From Bacillota bacterium (GTDB taxonomy: Bacteria > Bacillota > Bacilli > Alicyclobacillales > SLC66), in assembly GCA_021820975.1 (NCBI GenBank), contig JAKADA010000002.1:62001-126000 (forward strand): a DNA stretch of 64,000 bases. The letters run 5' to 3'. Below, piece after piece: positions 47,789-56,224 of the stretch. A program made the position numbers and the translations under genes. Position 1 is the first letter of the stretch. Each line of letters begins with the position of its first letter. The notes beneath the pieces are model-generated. The model was not told the DNA's origin. It made no database searches and worked only from the letters and a program-made list of their open reading frames with translations.

Positions 47789-48304
47789 ATGCTCGGTAAT
47801 CCATTTAAAAAAATGTTTTATCAAAAATCGTTCGAAGAACACTCGTTAACATTGTTAACTCCACTTAGTGGAAAAATAATTCCAATTACGCAGGTCGATG
47901 ACCCCGTCTTTGCACAGTGCATGGTTGGTGACGGAGTAGCTATATTGCCGAATTCCGATAAAGTCGTATCCCCTGTGTCCGGTACGGTGACGACACTTTT
48001 TCCAACCCTCCATGCAGTCGGCATCACAACGGCTGATGAATTAGAAATTCTTATTCATGTTGGACTTGATACTGTGGAACTTAAGGGTCGGGGATTTACA
48101 CAATTGGTATGTCAGGGGCAAGTGGTTACTGCGGGGACACCTTTGATCAAGTTAGAATTGGATATTTTGAAAAAAACAGCAAGATCACTTCAAACTCCCG
48201 TTATTATCACGAATAGGCAAAAAGTTAAAAAGTTAGAAAAGACGAGGGCTGAGGAAATTCGTTACGGAGATTGGATTATGAAGGTTACCCTTGAAGAACA
48301 GTGA
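47789..48304 (+). CDS. crr: PTS EIIA component, glucose (Crr) type
   Basis: A 171-residue single-domain EIIA(Glc). The phosphorylatable His90 is in LEILIHVGLDTVEL and the supporting His75 in LHAVGI; both are present. The C terminus carries an extra basic stretch of about 25 residues after the usual end. ATG 47789 is about eight bases after GGAAGGGAAG; GTG 47735 is further back without a binding site. It reads as intact amid broken PTS genes. It could serve as the missing EIIA for the EIIBC permease of the glucuronide operon if HPr and EI are encoded elsewhere. Confidence 0.87.
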   Translation: MLGNPFKKMFYQKSFEEHSLTLLTPLSGKIIPITQVDDPVFAQCMVGDGVAILPNSDKVVSPVSGTVTTLFPTLHAVGITTADELEILIHVGLDTVELKGRGFTQLVCQGQVVTAGTPLIKLELDILKKTARSLQTPVIITNRQKVKKLEKTRAEEIRYGDWIMKVTLEEQ

Positions 48305-48313
48305 GGAGTTGAG

Positions 48314-49522
48314 ATGGTGAGTAGCGACAGTTCATCGTTATTGTTGTATAATGCGCGGATTCTGACGTCAAAACAGGTAATTGATGGAGGGTGGTTGCGT
48401 ATTGAACAGCAAACTATTATGGAATTGGGTTATGGTGATCCACCACAAGATCTGCTACACAGTGTGTCAATGATGTCGATCAATGTAGAGGGACATTGGC
48501 TTGCACCGGGATTCATTGATATGCATGTGCATGGTGCTGATGGTGCTGATGTGATGGATGGGACTGTGGAGGCACTTGTAACCATTGGTCAATTTCATGC
48601 ACGTCACGGTACGACAGCATGGCTTCCAACTACACTGACAGCGCCCTTGACAGCTTTACAGAAAAGTGTATCAGCAGTTGCAACAATGTATCAAGAACAA
48701 TATCGCTTGTCAGGCGTTCAGGGCGCTGCATCTGTGTTGGGCATACATTTAGAGGGGCCATTCGTTTCATCAGATAAAGCGGGAGCTCAAAATCCGCGCT
48801 ATATCAGTGCGCCCAATCTGATAACTTTGGAGCAATTAGTTAATACGGCACCGAGCATAATCAAAAAAATTACATTAGCACCAGAATTGCCGGGGATTTT
48901 GCCTTTGATTTCATGGTTGACCCAACGTAACGTGATTGTATCACTGGGTCACTCAGATGCTACTTTTCAAGAAACAATGAAGGGTATTGAAGCGGGGGCA
49001 ACCCATGCTACTCATCTGTTTAACGCGATGCGTGGATTACATCACCGCGATGGTGGCGTTGTCGGTGCTTGTCTGTATGCGGATGCTATCGTCTGTGAGC
49101 TGATTGCTGATGGATATCATGTGAGCCCTGAAGTCATGAGTTTGGCATTGCGTTTAAAAGGTCCAGATCATATTGCTCTAATTACAGATGCCATTTCGGC
49201 TACAGGGAAACCGGAGGGAAAGTATCAGTTGGGGGGCCTTGATATTACGGTGATGGGAGACCGATCCGTTTTGGCAGATGGGCACACTCTAGCAGGTAGT
49301 ACGCTTACCATGGATCAGGCGGTACGAACGATGGTTCAACGTGTGGGAGTTTCCTTGCAGGATGCTGTCGTTATGGCGAGTACGACACCAGCAAGGGAAC
49401 TGGGATTGGCAGATCGCAAAGGTAGGTTGGCGATTGGTTTTGATGCCGACTTAGTTGTACTCAACGAATCACTTCAAGTCGCGAAAACTTTTGTGCTTGG
49501 GAGGGAGGCATTTTGTCGGTGA
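48314..49522 (+). CDS. nagA: N-acetylglucosamine-6-phosphate deacetylase
   Basis: Removes acetate from GlcNAc-6-P, giving glucosamine 6-phosphate. It is an amidohydrolase fold of 402 residues. The metal motif HVHGADGADVMD (H-x-H), EGPF with the metal Glu, LGHSDAT, THLFNAM and the catalytic Asp in LITDAIS are all present. GAGGAG precedes the ATG, 10 bp after crr. It overlaps the start of the next gene. It looks functional, but its usual downstream enzyme, NagB, is internally deleted here. Confidence 0.93.
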   Translation: MVSSDSSSLLLYNARILTSKQVIDGGWLRIEQQTIMELGYGDPPQDLLHSVSMMSINVEGHWLAPGFIDMHVHGADGADVMDGTVEALVTIGQFHARHGTTAWLPTTLTAPLTALQKSVSAVATMYQEQYRLSGVQGAASVLGIHLEGPFVSSDKAGAQNPRYISAPNLITLEQLVNTAPSIIKKITLAPELPGILPLISWLTQRNVIVSLGHSDATFQETMKGIEAGATHATHLFNAMRGLHHRDGGVVGACLYADAIVCELIADGYHVSPEVMSLALRLKGPDHIALITDAISATGKPEGKYQLGGLDITVMGDRSVLADGHTLAGSTLTMDQAVRTMVQRVGVSLQDAVVMASTTPARELGLADRKGRLAIGFDADLVVLNESLQVAKTFVLGREAFCR

Positions 49523-50031
49523 CGTTGAGTCATAAACTAAATGTGAGATGGATCGTTAAGGAAGACGACAATACATTGAGCGAACTTGCTGCACAGGTAC
49601 TGATCGATGTACTTATGAATACGGCGCGTCCTGTCATTGGATTTGCAACGGGGGGGACTCCACGTAAATTATACCAACATCTCGTGAGAAAATCACAGGC
49701 AGATCAGCAATTACAACGACATTGGCAGGATATGATCGGATTTAATGAGCCATCTGATAGATTGGAAATTGAGACTCATGTGACGCACTTAAGTGAAGGG
49801 ACAAGGCAGGCGAATGCGCTGTATTTTCAGGACGGTACTGTTCCCTTACAGGCTATAACGATGGGGATGGGAAGCATTTTACACGCTAAAAAAATCATTT
49901 TGCTCGCGTTTGGAAGTGTGAAACGTCAAGCACTATTACGGGCATTTTCGGGAACGATCGACACGAGGTGTCCCGCATCTTTTTTACAGTTGCATAACAA
50001 CATCATAATTTTTACCGATCAAATCTTGTGA
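49513..50031 (+). pseudogene. nagB: Glucosamine-6-phosphate deaminase with in-frame deletion of the active-site middle
   Basis: The open frame is 172 residues, against about 240-265 in NagB. The N-terminal part has FATGGTPRKLYQHL (phosphate loop). After LQRHWQDM at about residue 74 it jumps to IGFNEPSDRLEIETHV and proceeds normally to ITMGMGSIL and the C terminus. The missing block holds the catalytic Asp of the DEY motif (Asp72 in E. coli), the segment up to GHI (Asp141, His143), and about 70 residues. The retained NEP carries Glu148. Deaminase activity is very unlikely. The frame is uninterrupted, so a stable shortened protein may still be made. TTG start after GGGAGGGAGG. Confidence 0.82.
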
Positions 50032-50782
50032 CGTACGAAGTAAGTTTTATTCACGACATTTTTACGATTTATGAGTTGCGTGAGACAACTACGCAATCAC
50101 ATTTTAGAATTTGTCCAGAACGTGGTGGTATGGTAATTTCTTATGCTCCATATGGAAAGGAAATTCTATACTTCGACGAAGTCACATTTCGTGATGTATT
50201 AGTTAACGTGCGCGGTGGTATTCCGGTTCTTTGGCCTATTTGCGGTAAAATGCCAGATGGGTATTCTGACCTTATTGATAGGGAATTTGTGATGCAAAAT
50301 CACGGGCTCGTTCGTCAACTACCCTGGGAAGTTGTCGACATAGATACAGTAAATAGGGCTGCTATTACGTTAAAAGTATCCAGCAATAAAACGACCTTGC
50401 TCTTCTTTCCATTTGCGTTTGAGCTACTATTTACGTATGAATTGAAACAAGGTAGACTGAGCATTTTGCAAACGTACACTAACCTATCAGACGATCCTAT
50501 GCCCATGTATGCAGGTCTTCATCCGTACTTTTTAGCTGCTGAGAAAAAGTTATTGTTACAGATGGATACATGTCAATATCTTGACTTGCAAGACGGTTTG
50601 CATAAGAATTTTTGTGGTGCTTTGGATATGAGTGAACGGTGAGTGAAAAACAGTTCGTATGCGTCGAACCATGGATGGCTGTACCAAATTCTCTACAAGT
50701 ACAACAGGATATTCATAGGATCCCTGCGCGGCAATCCTTATCTATTTTTGTGACCTTTTTTGCAAAACATGCTAAGGAGTAG
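50028..50782 (+). pseudogene. Broken aldose 1-epimerase-like gene
   Basis: The first frame (to 50642) encodes the N-terminal two thirds of a galactose-mutarotase-fold protein (RICPERGGMVISY, GGIPVLWPICG, YAGLHPYFLA). It stops after LDMSER. From 50639 in another frame the typical C-terminal end continues (QFVCVEPWMAVPNSL to the stop at 50782). A stretch between the two parts is missing, about 40-60 residues by comparison with a 290-residue family. The start overlaps the nagB stop by 4 bp. It resembles glucose-6-phosphate 1-epimerase or YihR-type proteins; the substrate is not assignable. Confidence 0.78.
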
Positions 50783-50788
50783 AGGTAG

Positions 50789-50816
50789 GCTAGCCTGCTT
50801 GTATAGTCAGGCTAGC
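50789..50816. repeat. Hairpin between the broken epimerase and namA
   Basis: GCTAGCCTG / CAGGCTAGC (50789-50797 with 50808-50816), 10-nt loop, no T tract on either strand. It could be a weak terminator between convergent genes. Confidence 0.5.
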
Positions 50817-50831
50817 TATCGTGTCGAAAAC

Positions 50832-51857
50832 TTAAAATGCCCGTTGATATTGTTCGATAGGCTGCGGTTTATCGCCGAGTTGTTGAGCGGCATGCAGTGC
50901 ATAATATGGGTCGCGAAGCAATGCGCGTCCTATATTGATCAAGTCTGCATAGCCATTACCAAGTGCTGATTCAGCCAATGCTGGATCTTCCATTTTACCC
51001 ACTGCGAGTACTGGTACATTGGTGGCTGATTTAATGCCATAAGCCAGTGGCAATTGATACCCGGGATGAACACCAGGTTGACCGCTTGAACCGATCGGAC
51101 CTTCACCACCTGAACTAACATCAAATGCATCAACTCCAGCTTTGGCATACGTCGCACAGAGTTGTTGGCTATAAGCCAAATTATATCCGCCATCCACATA
51201 TTCAGCGGCGCTAATACGGAAAATCAGAGGCATGGTACTAGGTATTACGCTTTTGACAGCCTGAATGACTTCCACGCCAAAACGGCTCTTATCTTGACCA
51301 TACTCATCTTTTCGTACGTTAGTATAAGGCGATTGAAATTGGTGGATCAAATAACCGTGTGCGCCGTGCAACTCTATCGTGTCCATGCCAGCTTGTACTG
51401 CACGTTGTGCAGCTGTCGCATAACGTTCAACCATACGTTTAATGTCGTCTATCGTCATTTCACGTGGTACTTTGTAACCTTCACCTTCAAAACGAATGGC
51501 TGATGGAGCTACTGGAACGGCAGCATCCTGTGCTTTTCTCCCTGCATGACCCAGTTGCACACCGACTTTGGCTCCATAGGTATGAATGGCGTCAACGATG
51601 CGAGAGAATGCAGGTACGTGATCATCAGACCATAAGCCGAGATCATAATCCGTGATTCGGCCATCAGGCTCAACATCGGTCATTTCAAAAACGATCAACC
51701 CAACGCCACCAACAGCACGACTTGTATAATGGGTAAAATGGTAATCTGTTGGCACGCCATCTTTTTTAGGCACCGAATATTGGCACATAGGCGACATGAC
51801 GATACGATTTTTTAAGGACAAATTTTTAAGAGCATACGGTGATAGTAATAAACTCAT
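50832..51857 (-). CDS. namA: NADPH dehydrogenase, old yellow enzyme family
   Basis: An FMN enzyme that reduces activated C=C bonds and nitro compounds, 341 residues. Signatures are NRIVMSPMCQYS (flavin site with the thermophilic-like OYE Cys), the substrate His/His motif in ELHGAHGYLIHQF, GQLGHAGRKA, and the C-terminal IGRALLRDP phosphate loop. It corresponds to Bacillus YqjM/NamA. ATG 51857 follows AAAGGGGTG by about seven bases. It is monocistronic on the minus strand, behind cidB. Confidence 0.94.
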   Translation of the reverse strand: MSLLLSPYALKNLSLKNRIVMSPMCQYSVPKKDGVPTDYHFTHYTSRAVGGVGLIVFEMTDVEPDGRITDYDLGLWSDDHVPAFSRIVDAIHTYGAKVGVQLGHAGRKAQDAAVPVAPSAIRFEGEGYKVPREMTIDDIKRMVERYATAAQRAVQAGMDTIELHGAHGYLIHQFQSPYTNVRKDEYGQDKSRFGVEVIQAVKSVIPSTMPLIFRISAAEYVDGGYNLAYSQQLCATYAKAGVDAFDVSSGGEGPIGSSGQPGVHPGYQLPLAYGIKSATNVPVLAVGKMEDPALAESALGNGYADLINIGRALLRDPYYALHAAQQLGDKPQPIEQYQRAF

Positions 51858-51909
51858 GATACACACCCCTTTGTTAATTCCTTCTCTAGCATATCACAAC
51901 CCTCGAAAA

Positions 51910-52593
51910 TTATAGATGCACCTGTAGGAGGTGCACAAGTAACGGTGCTATAAGCATGGTGAAACCAGCTGCAAGGATCATGGAGATACTCGCAAAAGTC
52001 CCTTCGATATTGCCAAATTCAAAAGCTCGTGATGTACCCGCTGCATGCGCAGAGGTTCCCAATAAGGTACCTTTCGCTAAAGAACTGGTAATGCGCAAAT
52101 GGCGAATTACGATCGGACCAACTAAGAGACCGACTAAGGCGGTTAAAATCACAAATACTGCAGTTAAAACAGGCGTTCCCCCGATCATGTTTGATACATC
52201 CATAGCAAATGGTGTTGTGATAGATCGTGGTGCAAGACTATCCGTCAAAGAGGTATTGAGACGAAAAAGATGCGCCAGTAAAACCGTAGAACTGATTGCG
52301 ACCATGGATCCGCCGATAACACTAACGAGGATCTCAACACTATGACGTTTCAATAACTGAAAATGCTTATAGAGTGGTATCGCAAAAGCGACCGTGGCAG
52401 GTTGTAATAAATAGGTAAGGTAACGACCACCTGACATATACGACGTGTAGGAAACGTGAAACAAAAGGACAAATAAAATGGTCATCAACAATGTCGTGAA
52501 AATAGGGGAGAGTATGGCTATCTGAAATCGTCGATAAATCATGCGCGCAATGAGAAAGAAAAGAACGGTGGCACAGATACTAATCCACAGCAT
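51910..52593 (-). CDS. cidB: LrgB/CidB-family membrane protein
   Basis: A 227-residue polytopic protein with 6-8 helices and the family motif region PRSITTPFAMDVS and GTSAHAAGTSRAFE. LrgB/CidB proteins act with CidA/LrgA, either as holin-like regulators of murein hydrolysis or as pyruvate/acetate-linked transporters. ATG 52593 lies ten bases after AAAGGAG and overlaps the end of cidA by 14 bp. Confidence 0.9.
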   Translation of the reverse strand: MLWISICATVLFFLIARMIYRRFQIAILSPIFTTLLMTILFVLLFHVSYTSYMSGGRYLTYLLQPATVAFAIPLYKHFQLLKRHSVEILVSVIGGSMVAISSTVLLAHLFRLNTSLTDSLAPRSITTPFAMDVSNMIGGTPVLTAVFVILTALVGLLVGPIVIRHLRITSSLAKGTLLGTSAHAAGTSRAFEFGNIEGTFASISMILAAGFTMLIAPLLVHLLQVHL

Positions 52594-52969
52594 GCGTAGT
52601 TTTCTCCTTTGCCAAAGTATGATGTAACCGATCAGCAACCCATCCTGTTGCACCCATAACCAAAAGTGTGCTGACCGCGATCACGAGTAGCAAACGCCAA
52701 CCTTCTACACTCATTAAGGCACCGTATTGCACAATGCCAGCTGCCGATGGAACGAAAAAAAGAAGCATCTCAGATAATAACAGGCTTGCACCAAATTCAA
52801 ACCATTCTACGCGCACCCATTTTTTATACAACAAAAAAAGAAGTAAAAACAAACCGATAACACTGCCAGGGATAGGAAGATGAAAAAACACGGCAATGAG
52901 ATTGCCAATTTCAGATAGTATCATGAGAAAAAATACTTGTGCGATAAGTAGCGCTATTCGACGAACCAC
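52580..52969 (-). CDS. cidA: CidA/LrgA-family holin-like membrane protein
   Basis: A 129-residue protein with four hydrophobic helices and the family motif PIPGSVIGLFLLLFLL. The C-terminal segment is SLLLSEMLLFFVPSAAGIVQY. GTG 52969 follows AGGAGGC by seven bases; the upstream part of the frame has no start signal. It is co-transcribed with cidB and divergent from a LysR regulator, as in the ywbHG/ywbI (cidABR) arrangement of Bacillus. Confidence 0.9.
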   Translation of the reverse strand: MVRRIALLIAQVFFLMILSEIGNLIAVFFHLPIPGSVIGLFLLLFLLYKKWVRVEWFEFGASLLLSEMLLFFVPSAAGIVQYGALMSVEGWRLLLVIAVSTLLVMGATGWVADRLHHTLAKEKTTHAVD

Positions 52970-53081
52970 GGTTACGCCTCCTGAAAAATGTCTTTTTAAG
53001 TATACATCCGTAATTTCCATAGGTAAAATGCATATATACAATGTTTATCATTCATAAAATGCATGAAAGGGGAAATGTTAC

Positions 53082-53963
53082 GTGGATATACGTCATTTAC
53101 TCTATTTTCGCGAAGTAGCCCTTACAAGGTCTTTTACGAAAGCTGCACACACTTTATCGATTACGCAACCTACGATGAGTAAAATGATCAAAGATCTTGA
53201 AAATGAACTGGATGTTGATTTATTTACACGTATAGGTAAGCGTGTTGCAATGACTGATGCGGGAAGCCTTATCTTGCCTCAGGTGCAAAGAATTATCGAT
53301 GCGTTTAATGAGCTTACTGTGCAACTTGATGATTTTCGTCATGTGCGAACCGGAAGGCTAAAAATTGGTCTGCCACCAATGATTGGTGCTAACTTTTTTC
53401 CAAAAGTCCTTGCAGAATTTCATGACCATTTTCCTTTAATCGATATTGAATTGATGGAAGCGGGGGGAAAGGCTGTTGAACAAGGGGTGGCGGATGGTTC
53501 GTTGCAACTAGGCGTCGTTGCTTTGCCAGTTTCTCGCAATGACTTTCTCGTCTCTTCGTTCTTTCGTGAAAATTTACGCGTGCTTGTTGCAAAAAATCAT
53601 CCACTGCACAAACATCATCGTCTATCTTTGTCTGCTCTACAAAAGGAACGATTCATTTTGTTTCACGAGGATTTCGCCTTGCATGATATGATTTTGGCGC
53701 ATTGTGAAGAAGTGGGCTTTGTACCGAATATCTTGTGTAAGAGTTCACAGTGGGATTTTATCGTTCGTTTGGTTGCGCAAGGGCTTGGCGTGGCGCTACT
53801 TCCAGAAACTATTTGCCAAGAGGCTCAGGATGAATCTGTTGCAAGCATAGCGTTGAACGACCCTGTTATCCCTTGGCATTTGGGTTTTGTTTGGCGAAAA
53901 AATGCTTCCTTATCGTTTGCTGCTAAAGCATTTCTTGACTTAGCGCAAGCCCACTTTTCTTAG
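53082..53963 (+). CDS. cidR: LysR-family regulator of cidAB
   Basis: A 293-residue LysR-type protein. The N-terminal winged helix starts MDIRHLLYFREVALTRSFTK and contains ITQPTMSKMIKDLE; the effector domain is from about 90 on. The start is GTG, with AAAGGGG upstream. It is divergent from cidA across 112 bp, which is the basis for calling it the CidR regulator; CidR responds to acetate or pyruvate in relatives. Its stop overlaps the stop of the convergent amidohydrolase gene by 4 bp. Confidence 0.87.
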   Translation: MDIRHLLYFREVALTRSFTKAAHTLSITQPTMSKMIKDLENELDVDLFTRIGKRVAMTDAGSLILPQVQRIIDAFNELTVQLDDFRHVRTGRLKIGLPPMIGANFFPKVLAEFHDHFPLIDIELMEAGGKAVEQGVADGSLQLGVVALPVSRNDFLVSSFFRENLRVLVAKNHPLHKHHRLSLSALQKERFILFHEDFALHDMILAHCEEVGFVPNILCKSSQWDFIVRLVAQGLGVALLPETICQEAQDESVASIALNDPVIPWHLGFVWRKNASLSFAAKAFLDLAQAHFS

Positions 53964-55294
53964 CAGCAGGTATGCCTCATGCTGTTTCGTCTGCGTTCAT
54001 CGGCATCAGGAAAATCGTCGGGATCATCCTCATCAGAATCGATCATTGTGCGACCGGGGGCATGCTTGCCATGTTGTGCTGTTTTTTTGGCGTCTGGTGA
54101 TCCTGGAACGCCTGTCACACCTTCAAATGTACCAAATGCGATAGGTTCACCATCTTTCACGACCTGTTTTCCTTTGGCAAAGACGTGGATAATATCATAG
54201 GTGTCGTTTGTTAAAAATAAATCGGCATCAAGTCCTTGTCGTATCCGGCCTTTATGGCCCAACTTTAAGATGCGTGCGACATGTTTTGTGATGATGCCAA
54301 TCGCCTTTTCGATGGGAATTTCTTCTTGTATAATCATATCACGTGTCTCTTGCCATAAAGTGGCGATCGATCCAATACCCATAGCTACAAGTTTGCCTTG
54401 ATCATCAAAGATAGGTGAGCTTCCATTACTATCAGAGCTCATGGTAATAAGGCCTGGTTTAACGCCTTTGTCTAACAGTATACGAACTGCTTTGGACGGT
54501 TTTACGGAGATATGATCATGCTTATCTGGTCGGATGCCTGAGGTTACGTCAACGTAACCTCCTTCTTTACCATACTGTACCGCTTCTTTTAATAAGTCCG
54601 GATTGCGATTAAGATGCGTCGGAACAAATACCGAACGGGGTAGCTCTGTTTGTTTTAAGACGTTAAAAATGATCTGTAATTTGGTATCATCGTCACCAAC
54701 ATGAATATGTACGACGCCAGCTTTTCCTGCTAAAAGTCCGCCAACGCGTGCCTCACTGGCTAATTCAGCAAGTTGTTTTTCACTGGGGTGACTCGACCGA
54801 GAATCAGATATTGCAATTTCGCCAACACCAATCACTTTCTCGATCATCACAAGATCTCCTCGTGGTGTTCCTGTGATGGTTCTTGTTGGCACCTGATACG
54901 CCCCTGAATAAATGTATGTCGACACGCCTTCAAATTCAAGGGCATTCGCTTTTGCTAACAACTCTTGTGTTGATCTTGTCACGCAGTCAGTCCCTAAAAC
55001 GCCAACGAGTGTTGTTACTCCTGCTGACGTGATATGACTTAGGGATATTTCCGGTGTGCGGTAGTGAAACCCACCTTCGCCACCACCACCTGCCATGTGA
55101 ACATGTTGGTCAATCAACCCCGGAAAGAGTAGAAGGTCTGTTGCATCCACTTCTTCCATATCCGGTAGGACACCATGAAACTCAATATGATCTTCAATTG
55201 CTAGAATCTGACGACCTCCTACTAAAATATCTTTTTTCCCCAAATATTCAGGCGAATAGATCGTTGCACCACGTATAATGGTGAGTAATGACAT
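53960..55294 (-). CDS. iadA: Isoaspartyl dipeptidase-like amidohydrolase with acidic C-terminal tail
   Basis: A metal-dependent amidohydrolase of 444 residues resembling beta-aspartyl dipeptidase. The metal motif is DQHVHMAGGGGEGG, the segment AISDSRSSHPS corresponds to the substrate region of IadA, HIHVGDDD and THLNRNPDL carry further ligands, and SSDSNGS holds the catalytic Asp. The last 54 or so residues (after FGTFEG) go beyond the usual 390: they are Pro/Asp-rich, highly acidic (DSDEDDPDDFPDAD), then basic, ending in CC. GGGAGG precedes the ATG by eight bases. Confidence 0.85.
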   Translation of the reverse strand: MSLLTIIRGATIYSPEYLGKKDILVGGRQILAIEDHIEFHGVLPDMEEVDATDLLLFPGLIDQHVHMAGGGGEGGFHYRTPEISLSHITSAGVTTLVGVLGTDCVTRSTQELLAKANALEFEGVSTYIYSGAYQVPTRTITGTPRGDLVMIEKVIGVGEIAISDSRSSHPSEKQLAELASEARVGGLLAGKAGVVHIHVGDDDTKLQIIFNVLKQTELPRSVFVPTHLNRNPDLLKEAVQYGKEGGYVDVTSGIRPDKHDHISVKPSKAVRILLDKGVKPGLITMSSDSNGSSPIFDDQGKLVAMGIGSIATLWQETRDMIIQEEIPIEKAIGIITKHVARILKLGHKGRIRQGLDADLFLTNDTYDIIHVFAKGKQVVKDGEPIAFGTFEGVTGVPGSPDAKKTAQHGKHAPGRTMIDSDEDDPDDFPDADERRRNSMRHTCC

Positions 55295-55333
55295 GTAAGG
55301 ATCCTCCCTAAAGAGTTATTCATCGCCTTATTT

Positions 55334-56224
55334 TTGCGCATCCTAAAAAAGCTATGCACGGAGGTGTTATACACGAAAGACGACAGTAAGGTAAAGAGCG
55401 AAACCATTGTACATTATGACAAAATGGTTGGTTTCACAACGAGAGAAGACCTAGTGGCTACGGAGTATGCGTTAACGATTTATGTCAATCAACAGGAATT
55501 AGCAACAGTGGTTTGTACACCAGAATATATAGAAGACCTTGTCGTTGGATTTCTTGCATCCGAAGGGATCATTCGTTCGATGGATCAGATTAGTGCCATG
55601 GATGTAAAAACATATCGAGGGGCTGTTTACGTAAAGACCGTATCAAAACACAATTTTAATCAATCCTTTTTTAATAAGCGATACATTGGCTCTTGTTGCG
55701 GTAAAAGCAGGCAATCTTTTTATTTTTACAACGATGCGCAAACAGCGAACCCGGTCATCGATGATGTATTGGTGACGCCACAAGATGTTCTAACACTGAT
55801 GACGAACTTAGATAAGGAGGCGGATCTGTTTAAAGAAACGGGAGGGGTGCATATCGCACGCCTTAGTGATGTATCAGGCCATGGAATCTCACGCAGCGAC
55901 ATTGGACGTCATAACGCGCTTGATAAATTATACGGATACCTGCTTCGTACGAACTTGACTTCTGCAGGTAAGGTCGTTGTTTTTAGCGGTCGTTTATCAT
56001 CGGAAGTTTTGCTGAAAGTCGCCAAACTAGGCGTCGGAATCGTCATGGCAAAGTCTGCGCCTACAGCACTAGCTCTAGCCATTGCTGATGAATTGAACAT
56101 TACGGCAATTGGATTTGTGCGCAATGACTCGTTTAATGTCTATACACACGCATCACGCCTTCTGGGTGCGATAGATCAATTGAAGGAGGAGAGTAACCAA
56201 CGTGCAGATAACTATCGATGGTAA
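55334..56224 (+). CDS. fdhD: Formate dehydrogenase accessory sulfurtransferase FdhD
   Basis: Needed to sulfurate the molybdenum cofactor of formate dehydrogenase, with sulfur from a Cys desulfurase. Family hallmarks are EDLVATEYALTIYVN, GFLASEGII, ETGGVHIA, SDIGRHNALDKLYG and FSGRLSSE. The usual CxxC is replaced by adjacent Cys in GSCCGKSR. The start is uncertain: the TTG at 55334 lacks a clear binding site, a strong GGAGGTG lies at 55359-55365 inside the frame, and GTG 55364 is part of it. It overlaps fdhA by 23 bp. Confidence 0.92.
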   Translation: MRILKKLCTEVLYTKDDSKVKSETIVHYDKMVGFTTREDLVATEYALTIYVNQQELATVVCTPEYIEDLVVGFLASEGIIRSMDQISAMDVKTYRGAVYVKTVSKHNFNQSFFNKRYIGSCCGKSRQSFYFYNDAQTANPVIDDVLVTPQDVLTLMTNLDKEADLFKETGGVHIARLSDVSGHGISRSDIGRHNALDKLYGYLLRTNLTSAGKVVVFSGRLSSEVLLKVAKLGVGIVMAKSAPTALALAIADELNITAIGFVRNDSFNVYTHASRLLGAIDQLKEESNQRADNYRW

